A stretch of 60,921 bases of DNA, from contig JAFVRQ010000079.1 in assembly GCA_017504245.1 (NCBI GenBank), forward strand, positions 1 to 60,921, written 5' to 3'. The stretch is from Clostridia bacterium (lineage in GTDB: Bacteria > Bacillota > Clostridia > Oscillospirales > CAG-272). Position 1 is the first letter of the stretch. Every line of letters starts with the position of its first letter. Position numbers and translations under genes: made by a program. Of the stretch, positions 34,385 to 42,812 are shown piece by piece. Below the pieces are notes generated by a model. The model did no database searches, was not told the origin of the DNA, and saw only the letters and a list, made by a program, of their open reading frames with translations.

Positions 34385-36376
34385 ATGAAAAAATCAGCAA
34401 TCCTTATCCTACTTCTAGTTGTAATTGCCCTTATAATTGCGGCGTGCCAAAACACTCCTGACGTTACAACAACCACCACAACAACCGAGCCCCCCATCAC
34501 CGACACCACAGAGATTATGGGAATTAAATTAATCGGTGCAAAAACAAGCTTTAATTTTACCGAGGAGTTCACCTCCGATGATTTGGTAGTAAGTGTTATT
34601 ATGACGGACGGTACCGAACGAATGTTGAAAAAAGAAGACTATACAGTTTCGAAGGGTGATTATGATTCTATGAAGGCAGGAACATACACAGCCACAGTTA
34701 AAATAATTGGCGCAAATCTTGCACAATCCTACGAAGTAAAAGTAAATCCTGCCAATAAACTCAAAGTTCTTATGATAGGAAACTCATTTGCAGACGATAC
34801 CATCAATTATGCTTATGAGATAGCAAAAAGCGTAGGAATTCCCGAAGAAAATATACTTGTAGCAGATATTTATATCGGTGGCTGCGTTCTTGATACTCAC
34901 TGGGCAAACGCGCAATCAAACTCACCCGCTTACCGCTTTGGTCTTGAGCGCGAGGGTTGGTTCGACGGAAGCTCTTACACCAACTGGACTATGGAGCAAG
35001 CCATAAAATATGCAGATTGGGACTTCATCACATTCCAGCAAGGCAGCTCAGCCAGTGGCGATCCAAGTTCGTTTAGCAATCTTCAAAAATTGATGGACTA
35101 CGTTTATGATATTGCTACTGACGAAGAAAACAACCCCAATGCCAACCCCAACGTAAAATTTGTATGGCATCAAACTTGGGCATATCAGCAAGGCACAACA
35201 GCAGCTCATTTCTCAAAATATAATTTTGACCAAATGACTATGTACAATGGAATTGTATCTTGTATAAAAAACTTTGTTTTGAACAAGGATTTTGTTGCCA
35301 TCATTCCTAACGGCACTGCAATTCAAAACGCAAGAACCTCCAGCTATGGCGACAACTTCAGCCGCGACCAACATAACCACTTAAGCTACGATGCAGGCAG
35401 ATATATCGCCGCTATGAACCTCGTTAGCGTGCTCACGGGCAGAGATATGTCAAGCTTAACGTGGAAGCCCACGGATAGCGGCTTCAATTACCCCTTAACC
35501 GAAGCTGAAATAGCAATTTGTAAGGAAAGCGTTGCAAACGCAATAGCAAATCCCCTTGAAATAACAAAATCCAAATATCCCCCTGCCCCCGCAACCGACC
35601 TTTCCGATCTTTTTGAGGGCGAAGGCACGGAGGCAAATCCTTATCTTATCCAAGGCGCAGACGATTTGTGGGCGCTCTCTAACTACACGAAGGGCAAGAG
35701 CTTCACGGATACGAACACATATTTCAAGCTCACCGCCGATATTGACGTAAGCGCAGAAAATTGGCAACCAATCTGCTCCTCCGCAGACGAAGGCTGGGTT
35801 TCAGAAGCCAATAGCTTTAACGGAAACCTTGACGGAAACGGAAAAACCATCACCTTCAAGGGCAGCTACACGGGCGACACTTGGGCAAAGGGCTTGTTCT
35901 CTGCCGTTGGCGGATACGTTCACGATCTTATCCTCAAGGGCGAAATCAATATCGAAAAGGGTCGCGTTGGCTCACTCGCAAGTATGGCTATGACCGGTGC
36001 GAAAATCGAGAATATCACGTCTTACGTAAATATCACCGCGGGAAACAATCAAGCAGGCGGTATTATCGGTTATATAGCGACGAATAACGTTACTATCACG
36101 AATTGCAAGAACTACGGTAATATTACCGCTCGCGAGCTCGTTGGCGGTATCGTTGGCGGATGTTGGACAAACGTAACCTACAATAATTGCGAAAACCACG
36201 GTGACGTAACGGCAACCTCCGCGCGCGCAGGCGGTATTGCAGGCGAAAAATTCGCAGTTGCAACCGTTAATAACTGTACTAATAGCGGAACGGTAAAAGC
36301 AGGCGGTGTTGAGGCAACCTCCGATTCCGGAAGCGCAAGCAACTACGCAGGTTACCTTTTCGGCGAAACGAAATAA
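34385..36376 (+). CDS. DUF4886 (SGNH-like) lipoprotein with Ig-like domain and GLUG repeats
   Basis: Lipobox IAAC and a Thr-rich linker are followed by a Big3-like Ig domain (about 48-122), a DUF4886 domain (about 128-395) and GLUG repeats to the end. The DUF4886 part holds GNSF with a candidate nucleophile Ser and HNHLSYDAGRY with a candidate catalytic His, as in SGNH-type esterases. A third surface esterase with the same repeat type as the operon lipoproteins argues that it belongs to the locus, although it is on the other strand behind the regulator gene. Confidence 0.8.
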   Translation: MKKSAILILLLVVIALIIAACQNTPDVTTTTTTTEPPITDTTEIMGIKLIGAKTSFNFTEEFTSDDLVVSVIMTDGTERMLKKEDYTVSKGDYDSMKAGTYTATVKIIGANLAQSYEVKVNPANKLKVLMIGNSFADDTINYAYEIAKSVGIPEENILVADIYIGGCVLDTHWANAQSNSPAYRFGLEREGWFDGSSYTNWTMEQAIKYADWDFITFQQGSSASGDPSSFSNLQKLMDYVYDIATDEENNPNANPNVKFVWHQTWAYQQGTTAAHFSKYNFDQMTMYNGIVSCIKNFVLNKDFVAIIPNGTAIQNARTSSYGDNFSRDQHNHLSYDAGRYIAAMNLVSVLTGRDMSSLTWKPTDSGFNYPLTEAEIAICKESVANAIANPLEITKSKYPPAPATDLSDLFEGEGTEANPYLIQGADDLWALSNYTKGKSFTDTNTYFKLTADIDVSAENWQPICSSADEGWVSEANSFNGNLDGNGKTITFKGSYTGDTWAKGLFSAVGGYVHDLILKGEINIEKGRVGSLASMAMTGAKIENITSYVNITAGNNQAGGIIGYIATNNVTITNCKNYGNITARELVGGIVGGCWTNVTYNNCENHGDVTATSARAGGIAGEKFAVATVNNCTNSGTVKAGGVEATSDSGSASNYAGYLFGETK

Positions 36377-36392
36377 AAAACTTAAAAACGAA

Positions 36393-36430
36393 AAAACCGC
36401 TGATTTCAAAAATCAGCGGTTTTCTTTTTA
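36393..36430. terminator. Bidirectional terminator
   Basis: A 13-bp stem (AAAACCGCTGATT / AATCAGCGGTTTT) ends in T runs on both strands between convergent genes; its edge touches the nitroreductase stop. Confidence 0.9.
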
Positions 36431-36952
36431 TACTCTATTAACCGAAATCGTGTGTTCCTTAACGGGTGTATCCTCCGAGCCGTATCCAAAGGCAACGGCA
36501 AGCAAGGGCTCGAAGACCGCTTTAATTCCCAAATCAGTCTTTAATGCTTCATTTTGAGCAATCGCGGAAATCGGACCGCCCAATATTACAGAGTCAATAC
36601 CCATCGAGGTTGCGGCAATCACCATATTTTCAATAACAATACCTGCGTGAGCATATTCCACGCCCTCTCTGTAAGCAGGAGCAGAAGAAACGATGATAAC
36701 GGTTTTGGCACCGAAATTCATATTTTTTCTAATACCCACCGCTTTAAACATAACCTCCTCCGCTTCATTAAAAATTCGCGCGAGCATATCCTCATTTTGA
36801 ACCACGGTAATATGAAGTGTATCGTATCGCGCCATACCAACGGGTGCAGCGCAGGCCGCCTTGATTATGTTTTCCAAAGCTTCTTCCGAAATTTGCGCAG
36901 GACCATATGCCCTAGTGGATTTTCTTTTCAAAATAGCTTCCAGTGCATTCAT
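36428..36952 (-). CDS. Nitroreductase-family FMN oxidoreductase
   Basis: The N-terminal RKSTRAYG motif that contacts FMN phosphate, the ACAAPVGMA segment and the C-terminal FGYGSE region identify a small, 174-residue nitroreductase. Such enzymes use NAD(P)H to reduce nitro compounds, quinones or flavins. The physiological substrate cannot be told. It lies 16 bp after radC and is probably cotranscribed from the promoter at 37689-37717. Confidence 0.88.
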   Translation of the reverse strand: MNALEAILKRKSTRAYGPAQISEEALENIIKAACAAPVGMARYDTLHITVVQNEDMLARIFNEAEEVMFKAVGIRKNMNFGAKTVIIVSSAPAYREGVEYAHAGIVIENMVIAATSMGIDSVILGGPISAIAQNEALKTDLGIKAVFEPLLAVAFGYGSEDTPVKEHTISVNRV

Positions 36953-36968
36953 AAGTAAAACTCCTTTT

Positions 36969-37660
36969 TCAATATCTTTCTTTAATTAATTTCAAAATGG
37001 CGCTATGGTCAGTATCGTCAACAATAATATGTTCAACCAAGGTAACGCCGATGATTTTTAATTCTCTTTCAAGCAAGACGGTAAAATCTATATCCTCTGT
37101 TGACGCCTCGACTCCACCGTTGGGATGATTATGAAATATTGCAACCGCAGTAGCACGCTTCATAATGCATAGCTCAATCACCGTCCTCAAAAGAGGCCTA
37201 ACCTCGTTAATAGTTCCCGTTGCTATATCATTAGAAGAAATAATGTTTAGATTATCGTCCAGAAATACAGCACAAACAAGCTCGTTAATCGCGCCAAAGG
37301 TATGAATTCTCGCATAATCCACCAAATCCTGAAGAGTTGATATTCTTTGCTTTTTATTAAAGTCTGCCTTAAAATACTCTTTTGCAAGTATCATAGTTAA
37401 ATTAATAAGAGTCGCGCTTTTATCTCCTATGCCGCTAACAAGCTTCAGCTCATCAATAGAAGCGTACATAACTCCTCTGAGTGAACCGAATCTTTCAATA
37501 AGCGAATGAGCAATTTCGTTCGTATTTGCACGAGGAATCGAATAAAAAAGCAACAGCTCAAGCAGCTCGTGCTCGCTAAATCCCTTTGCACAAGAATCCA
37601 AATATCGATTCCTTACTCTTTTCTGTGTCCTGAATGAGAAGTAATGTTTGAATTTGACAT
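36969..37660 (-). pseudogene. radC: radC-family JAB-domain gene, apparently frameshifted at codon 14-15
   Basis: The body is a normal RadC protein: UPF0758 N-terminal helical region (ELLELLLFYSIPRANTNEIAH), an HhH-like SGIGDKSA motif and the JAB/MPN metal site HNHPNGG...S..D. The only start with a ribosome site (AAAGGAG, 9 bp) is ATG 37660, and it reads MSNSNITSHSGHRKE then stops. That matches the conserved RadC N-terminus (H.GHR.R...R). The body continues in the next frame as RVRNRYLD. One extra A in the AAAA at 37619-37622 (minus strand) would restore the gene. The longer open frame begins at a TTG (37697) that abuts the -10 box and lies upstream of the expected transcript start, so it cannot be the real start. 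It may be a true mutation, slippage or an assembly error. Confidence 0.75.
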
Positions 37661-37688
37661 AAAAATGATCTCCTTTAAAGTCTTTTTT

Positions 37689-37717
37689 ATTATACAAAGA
37701 AACACGCCCCGTGTCAA
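37689..37717 (-). promoter_or_regulatory. Sigma-A promoter of radC and the nitroreductase
   Basis: Perfect TTGACA (37712-37717), 17 bp, perfect TATAAT (37689-37694). Confidence 0.9.
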
Positions 37718-37757
37718 CAACTTATTGCAGAAAAACGTGTTTTTATGCACATTTTAC

Positions 37758-37786
37758 TTGACAATAGGATAAATATATAGTATAAT
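37758..37786 (+). promoter_or_regulatory. Sigma-A promoter of the response regulator
   Basis: Perfect TTGACA (37758-37763), 17 bp, perfect TATAAT (37781-37786). The leader of about 175 nt before the start is very AT-rich; a weaker TTGTCA / TATAAT pair with a short spacer occurs inside it. No riboswitch fold was recognised. Confidence 0.85.
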
Positions 37787-37968
37787 TTTTTATGAACATA
37801 ACAATTTGTTAAAAAAAAGTTCTAAATTTGTCAATATTTATTGATTTTTATAATAATTTCAAGTTTTTTTAAGGATTAGGAAGTATCATATCCATATATT
37901 TAGCAAACTATGGTTTATTTTCACTTTTTTGCATATATATTTACTCAATTCACAGGAGGAAGTCAAAG

Positions 37969-38664
37969 ATGTTAGATACAAAGATTCTCGTTATTGATGA
38001 TGACGTTGCGATTTGCGATATGCTAAAGAATTATTTTGAAAAAGAAGGATATGAGGTAAAAACCGTTAATGACGGCATTTCGGGTATCGATAGCTTCAAG
38101 CTCTATAATCCGGATATAGTTCTTCTTGATATAGTGCTTTCCAAGAAGGACGGTTGGCAGGTTTGCCGCGAGATACGCGAGGTTTCAACTCAACCTATAA
38201 TTATTATCAGCTCAAAGAATGATACCTTTGATAAGGTTCTCGGCCTTGAGCTCGGTGCAGACGATTTTCTTGTGAAGCCGTTTGATACCAAGGAGCTTTC
38301 CGCACGAATAAAGGCAGTGCTTCGCCGCACACGTTTACATAGCCCCGCAAAAAATGAAAATGAAGCTATAAAATTCGACAATATTGAAATCAGTCTTGAA
38401 AAATATGAGCTTAAGCTCTGCGGAAAATCTATTGACGTTCCTCCCAAGGAATTGGAGCTTCTTCACTTTCTTGCATACAACCGCAATCGCGTTTTCACTC
38501 GTGATCAATTGCTTGATAAGGTTTGGGGCTTCGACTACCTCGGTGACTCCAGAACGGTTGATGTTCATATCAAGCGTCTTCGCGAAAAGCTTGAGGGAGT
38601 GAGTGATAAATGGATACTCAAAACCGTTTGGGGCGTTGGATATAAATTTGAAATCCTTGAATAA
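37969..38664 (+). CDS. OmpR/PhoB-type response regulator, apparently orphan
   Basis: Receiver domain with the acidic pair at 11-12, phospho-acceptor Asp54, Ser81 and Lys103; the C-terminal winged helix ends GDSRTVDVHIKRLREKL...TVWGVGYKF. All residues needed for phosphorylation are present. Ribosome site AGGAGG. No kinase gene lies beside it; a kinase-like start relic follows the stop (38687-38716). It may now be served by another kinase or work without one. Confidence 0.93.
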   Translation: MLDTKILVIDDDVAICDMLKNYFEKEGYEVKTVNDGISGIDSFKLYNPDIVLLDIVLSKKDGWQVCREIREVSTQPIIIISSKNDTFDKVLGLELGADDFLVKPFDTKELSARIKAVLRRTRLHSPAKNENEAIKFDNIEISLEKYELKLCGKSIDVPPKELELLHFLAYNRNRVFTRDQLLDKVWGFDYLGDSRTVDVHIKRLREKLEGVSDKWILKTVWGVGYKFEILE

Positions 38665-38670
38665 ATCTTA

Positions 38671-38716
38671 AAAAGGAGCTATCCCATTGGGCGCAAAACA
38701 AAAGCCACTGAAATAA
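38671..38716 (+). pseudogene. Probable relic of the histidine-kinase start
   Basis: Right after the regulator stop there is a strong ribosome site (AAAAGGAGC), a TTG start 7 bp on, and the short frame MGAKQKPLK followed by a stop. OmpR-type regulators are normally followed at this spot by their kinase gene. I read this as the leftover first codons of a deleted kinase; no other kinase sequence remains before the terminator. Confidence 0.35.
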
Positions 38717-38761
38717 AAATATGAAAAATGCATTGGTTTTTAAGTGCAAATTTCTCATAAT

Positions 38762-38802
38762 GAAGAAAACCGCCAATTTTCGTTGGCGGTTTTCTTCATT
38801 TT
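38762..38802. terminator. Bidirectional terminator
   Basis: A 15-bp stem (GAAGAAAACCGCCAA with its complement, 38762-38776 and 38783-38797) is followed by ATTTTTA. It sits between the regulator and the convergent coiled-coil operon. The remaining stretch to 38917 holds no supportable gene. Confidence 0.85.
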
Positions 38803-38917
38803 TATGTGACTGTTTAGCCGCGGATTCATCCTCTGCGTGGGCAAGAAAGAATTCACGACTTCTGCATCTAACTGAAACAGCCACTTTTTCTTTTATCGGT
38901 AAACTGTCCGCATATCT

Positions 38918-39790
38918 CTATTTGGCCAGCTTCACAATCTCATCTCTAACCCATCTTTTATCTCTGAAATGGTCTGCAAACTCCTCAAAATCATCAAAAA
39001 CCTTAATTTCGTATTCCAAGGAATCCATATCGTGATTAATATACACGTATGTGCTTGAATCATTTAGTACAAATCCAATGCTGTCAATATCTATATTCTT
39101 GGTTGAAGTCGCGATCTTCATAAAGAAGCTATGTTCTCCCTCATCAAGACGGTGCAGGGCAAACTGCTTGTTCATTCTGCCGTGCTCAGCGCCGTCAATA
39201 AAGGAATAGCATTTGTTCGTATTAATCACCGCATAGCTGCAATACACGATCAAATTGTTAGTTCCGATAATCTTAAGTGCTTCTTCGTCCTCAGCAACAA
39301 TCTTGGCACTCTCATACTCGCGACGTGCTATTGCTAATTCCTGCTCCAATCCTTCAATCTCATTTTCCAATTGCGGAACGTGTGCATTGCTTACGTGAAT
39401 TGCTTCAATTTCCTCACTGATTTTATTCATTCTTTCTTCAATCAGCGCAACTTTTTCAATATATTGATTATCGTATTTCGGCTTGATTGTAAAAGCCCAG
39501 AAAAGCATTCCCGCAGCAGAAAGAAGACACAGAGCAGAGAAAAGGATCATAGCCCTGATAACCAACATGAATGCGCTCACCGCCAAAATGAACGAAATCG
39601 CGCACATACACGGAAATACGAGCTTTATTGCAATTCTCTTTTTCTTTTGCTGCAATTCCTGAAGCTCCTTGACTAAGGGAGTGATCTTCGCTTCGATCTC
39701 CTCATAGCAAGCATTGAGCTTTGTTTTAAGCTGATTAATCCTTTGCTCACAATCATTAATAAAAGCAAGAATTTCATTTAGCTCCTTCAT
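38918..39790 (-). CDS. Unrecognised coiled-coil membrane protein (paralogue 3 of 3)
   Basis: I do not recognise a named family. The order is: N-terminal coiled coil (1-52), two close membrane helices (about 55-102), a second coiled coil (112-172) and a C-terminal beta-rich domain of about 120 residues. The C-terminal domain shares GTNNLIVYCSYA, FIDGAEHGRMNKQFAL, YVYINHDM and DKRWVRDEIVKLA with the next paralogue. The DG....L..G.H pattern recalls PEGA or DUF2846-like beta domains. It is the last gene of a three-gene operon. Confidence 0.7.
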   Translation of the reverse strand: MKELNEILAFINDCEQRINQLKTKLNACYEEIEAKITPLVKELQELQQKKKRIAIKLVFPCMCAISFILAVSAFMLVIRAMILFSALCLLSAAGMLFWAFTIKPKYDNQYIEKVALIEERMNKISEEIEAIHVSNAHVPQLENEIEGLEQELAIARREYESAKIVAEDEEALKIIGTNNLIVYCSYAVINTNKCYSFIDGAEHGRMNKQFALHRLDEGEHSFFMKIATSTKNIDIDSIGFVLNDSSTYVYINHDMDSLEYEIKVFDDFEEFADHFRDKRWVRDEIVKLAK

Positions 39791-39823
39791 AACGTCACAT
39801 CCTAAAGAATATATATATTTATC

Positions 39824-40693
39824 CTATTGAGCTAATTTGAGAATTTCATCTCTTACCCACTTCTTATCACTGAAATTAGCCGCAAATTCGTCAAATCCGT
39901 CATAAACCTTCATTTCGTACTTGTAAGTACGCATATCGTGATTTATATATATGTATTTGTTTGAATCGTTTAAGGTGAAGTCAACGTCATCGGTATCAAT
40001 AACGTCTCCTGCGCTCAAAACGTTAACAAAATACGTATGCTTACCGGGATTGAGATAATATAAGGCAAACTGCTTCGTCATCATATCGCGTTCAACTCCG
40101 TCGAGAATCGGAAAGCACTTGTTTCCAACGGCAGCATAGCTGCAGTATACGATAAGATTATTCGTACCAATGCTTTCCATTGCCTTTTTATCTGCTTCAA
40201 CGGCATTGATTTTATCAAGCTCCTTCTGAGCAATAGCCATTTGCTTCTTCAATTCCTCAATCTCTTTTTCCGTCTTTTCAATGCGGGAATCACTTGCATA
40301 AATCGCCTCGATTTTATCTTCAAGCTCGTCAATCTCTGCATCAACCCTTGCAATCGCCTCTTTGTATGCCTTATCGTGCTTTGACTGAGTAGCGGCAGCA
40401 TAACCTCCCGACGCGAGTGCAACCACAAAGAATAAGCCCGACAAAAGACCGATTCCGATGGAATTAAATACTATAGCAGCCACTACAGAAGCTATGGCAA
40501 TCACCCATAAATACGTGGGGGCGGATTTCTTTTCGATGCTCTTCTTTTCGTTTTCCTTTTCATTGGATGCCTTCACAAGAGAAGCAGCCTTTGGCTCAAG
40601 CGCTTCATAATATGAATCAAGCTTTCCCTGCAAATCATTAATCTTTTTTTCATATTCACCGATTTGGGCAATAAGGTCGTTCTTATTCATCAT
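39824..40693 (-). CDS. Unrecognised coiled-coil membrane protein (paralogue 2 of 3)
   Basis: Same plan as its neighbour: coiled coil (1-56), two membrane helices (about 60-104), coiled coil (112-170) and the C-terminal beta domain (GTNNLIVYCSYAAVG, ILDGVERDMMTKQFAL, YIYINHDM, DKKWVRDEILKLA). Identity is high in the C-terminal domain and low elsewhere, as expected if that domain carries the shared function. Two adjacent ATGs are possible starts. It lies 11 bp after paralogue 1 and 33 bp before paralogue 3. Confidence 0.7.
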   Translation of the reverse strand: MMNKNDLIAQIGEYEKKINDLQGKLDSYYEALEPKAASLVKASNEKENEKKSIEKKSAPTYLWVIAIASVVAAIVFNSIGIGLLSGLFFVVALASGGYAAATQSKHDKAYKEAIARVDAEIDELEDKIEAIYASDSRIEKTEKEIEELKKQMAIAQKELDKINAVEADKKAMESIGTNNLIVYCSYAAVGNKCFPILDGVERDMMTKQFALYYLNPGKHTYFVNVLSAGDVIDTDDVDFTLNDSNKYIYINHDMRTYKYEMKVYDGFDEFAANFSDKKWVRDEILKLAQ

Positions 40694-40704
40694 ATTTTTT
40701 CTCC

Positions 40705-41424
40705 TTACATATTCAAAATGTAATCTTTAATTGCGCTAACGTTAAAATCAAACAATCCGTTATCCCTAACGAATTCTTCAAAGGTGTTTGAGGAATTTTT
40801 ACTGTAGCCGCTTCCGTAATATTCAAATTTATAATACAAATACTTGTTGTTTCCCTGCAATCTGAACTGAACGGATTCGGTAACACCGTAGTTCCTTTCA
40901 ACACATACGGTGTGAGCCCCCTCTCCCACGTAATAAAATCCAACGGGCTTGGGCAATCTACCCATATTTTTGCCGTCAATAACAACTTCAATTAAATCCT
41001 TTTCGGAAAAATTCGTTGCAAAAATCAAAACGCAGTTTTCAGAAAGCTTTTCGTTAAATTCAATTTCCTTAAGCTGCTCCTGTGCCGCTCTCCACTCGGG
41101 ATACAAAACGGAACATCTTTTTCTAAGAGCCATAAGGACTTCGTCCGAGGTATAGATATTATCAATATCCGCACGGAGCTGCTCAATCTCTTTTTCGATA
41201 GCCGAGATTTTTTCGGCGTGCTCCTTTCCCGAACGTGTAAAGCTAAAGAGTGGTTTTTTCTCGCTCAATACCTTTTTATCTTCCTCTTTTTCTGCAATAA
41301 GCTTTTCAAGATTTTTTATTTGAGCACTATATCCGTTTTTTATACGTTCCTGCTGCTCTCCGTTTTCATCAAGCTCCTTGCGCATCTCTTCTATTTTCAA
41401 AATAAGCTCGGCTTTATTAAGCAT
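40705..41424 (-). CDS. Unrecognised coiled-coil protein without membrane helices (paralogue 1 of 3)
   Basis: First gene of the operon. It has a long N-terminal coiled coil (about 1-120) and a shortened, diverged form of the same C-terminal domain (VVIDGKNMGRLPKP...GEGAHTV...NNKYLYYKFEYY), but lacks the two membrane helices, so it is probably soluble. One plausible reading is a cytoplasmic partner of the two membrane paralogues. I start at ATG 41424, 8 bp after AAAGGAG; the GTG three codons earlier overlaps that ribosome site. Confidence 0.7.
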   Translation of the reverse strand: MLNKAELILKIEEMRKELDENGEQQERIKNGYSAQIKNLEKLIAEKEEDKKVLSEKKPLFSFTRSGKEHAEKISAIEKEIEQLRADIDNIYTSDEVLMALRKRCSVLYPEWRAAQEQLKEIEFNEKLSENCVLIFATNFSEKDLIEVVIDGKNMGRLPKPVGFYYVGEGAHTVCVERNYGVTESVQFRLQGNNKYLYYKFEYYGSGYSKNSSNTFEEFVRDNGLFDFNVSAIKDYILNM

Positions 41425-41459
41425 TGTAAACACTCCTTTACTATATGGTAGCTACTAAC

Positions 41460-41488
41460 AGTATAACACCTAAAGAAAATATTGTCAA
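41460..41488 (-). promoter_or_regulatory. Sigma-A promoter of the three-paralogue operon
   Basis: Perfect TTGACA (41483-41488), 17 bp, TATACT (41460-41465). Confidence 0.85.
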
Positions 41489-41529
41489 GTTAAATCCAAA
41501 GTATCACAACTAAAATTTTGAAATTCATC

Positions 41530-41558
41530 TTGCAAAATTGCCAATAATATGGTAATAT
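41530..41558 (+). promoter_or_regulatory. Sigma-A promoter of prfB
   Basis: TTGCAA (41530-41535), 17 bp, TAATAT (41553-41558); it is divergent from the promoter of the coiled-coil operon. Confidence 0.65.
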
Positions 41559-41596
41559 ATAAAATGGATTAATTTGTAACGGAACGGAGAAACGCA

Positions 41597-42703
41597 ATGA
41601 TTATTGAGCTTGAAGAATACAAATATAAACTGATAGGAATGAGAAAGGACGTCGCAGAGCTTCGCGATTCCCTTCGCATAGACGAGCTTACGAAGCAGGT
41701 AAACGAAATGGAAGAAAAAACTCTCGACCCTGATTTCTGGGCGGATCAAACCAACTCCTCAAAGATTTTGCAATCAATCAAGCAGGGCAAGAAAAAGCTT
41801 GACGAATTTAACGGTCTTGCTCAGCGTCTTGAGGATGCAATAGCCCTTGCCGATATGGCTATCGAAGAAAATGAAGAGGGCTATGCAGAGGAGGTAAAGG
41901 CAGAGCTCGAAATTATTGAAAAGGAAGAAGAAAGAATGAGAATTGAGATTCTTCTTTCAGGTCAATACGATAGAAATAATGCAATCGTTTCCTTCCACCC
42001 GGGAGCTGGCGGCACAGAGGCGCAGGACTGGGCGCAGATGCTTTACAGAATGATTACCCGCTGGGCAGAGGCGCACGATTTTACGGTTAAGCTTCTCGAC
42101 TGGCTCGACGGAGATGCTGCTGGAATTAAAAGCGCAACGATTATGGTTGAGGGCGAAAATGCTTACGGATATTTAAAGAGCGAAAACGGTGTTCACCGTC
42201 TTGTGCGTGTTTCCCCCTTCGATGCAAACGGCAGACGTCAAACGTCCTTTGCGTCCATCGAGGTAATGCCCGAATTTGAGGACGACAACACGATAGAGCT
42301 TCGTATGGAGGACCTTGACATCACCGCGCACCGTTCAAGCGGCGCGGGAGGTCAGCATATCAACAAAACGGACTCTGCTATCCATATTTTGCATAAGCCC
42401 ACAGGTATCGTTGTTGGCTGTCAAACAGAAAGAAGCCAGCTTCAAAACAAGGAAACCGCTCTCAAAATGCTTAAATCGAAGCTTCTTGAGATCAAAATTC
42501 GCGAAAACCTTGAAAGAGTTGAGGATATTCAAGGCAACAAGGCAAATATCGAATGGGGCTCACAGATCCGCTCCTACGTATTTATGCCCTACACCCTTGC
42601 CAAAGACACAAGAACGGGCCACGAAAACGGCAATATTCAAGCGGTTATGGATGGAGATCTCGACGGCTTCATTAATGCTTACCTTAAGCATATAACAAAA
42701 TAA
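41597..42703 (+). CDS. prfB: Peptide chain release factor 2
   Basis: RF2 reads UGA and UAA stop codons and releases the finished peptide. The SPF anticodon-like motif is at 206-208 and the catalytic GGQ at 251-253. The reading frame runs unbroken through codons 20-30, where many bacteria carry an in-frame UGA and a programmed +1 frameshift, so the usual self-regulation is absent here. Ribosome site CGGAG. Confidence 0.97.
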   Translation: MIIELEEYKYKLIGMRKDVAELRDSLRIDELTKQVNEMEEKTLDPDFWADQTNSSKILQSIKQGKKKLDEFNGLAQRLEDAIALADMAIEENEEGYAEEVKAELEIIEKEEERMRIEILLSGQYDRNNAIVSFHPGAGGTEAQDWAQMLYRMITRWAEAHDFTVKLLDWLDGDAAGIKSATIMVEGENAYGYLKSENGVHRLVRVSPFDANGRRQTSFASIEVMPEFEDDNTIELRMEDLDITAHRSSGAGGQHINKTDSAIHILHKPTGIVVGCQTERSQLQNKETALKMLKSKLLEIKIRENLERVEDIQGNKANIEWGSQIRSYVFMPYTLAKDTRTGHENGNIQAVMDGDLDGFINAYLKHITK

Positions 42704-42709
42704 AATTTT

Positions 42710-42740
42710 GCGTGATGTCAAAAGACATCACGCTTTTTTA
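42710..42740 (+). terminator. Terminator of prfB
   Basis: A 10-bp stem GCGTGATGTC/GACATCACGC with an AAAA loop and six T. Nearly the same hairpin recurs at 43982-44011. Confidence 0.9.
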
Positions 42741-42741
42741 C

Positions 42742-42770
42742 TTGACAAAATGTGCATTCTTATATATAAT
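42742..42770 (+). promoter_or_regulatory. Sigma-A promoter of the first BspA-like gene
   Basis: Perfect TTGACA (42742-42747), 17 bp, perfect TATAAT (42765-42770), directly after the prfB terminator. Confidence 0.9.
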
Positions 42771-42812
42771 AAAAATAAGCTATCTATTCAAAAATCTAAA
42801 GGAAGGGATGCT

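Noticed and set aside
38618..38884. 88-codon minus-strand frame behind the response regulator
   Set aside because: It crosses the terminator hairpin and the regulator stop, and has no convincing ribosome site.
42420..42695. Second frame inside prfB
   Set aside because: Shadow frame without ribosome site inside a conserved gene.
42708..42812. N-terminal extension of the first BspA-like protein
   Set aside because: It covers the prfB terminator and the gene's own promoter; the lipoprotein signal begins at 42813.
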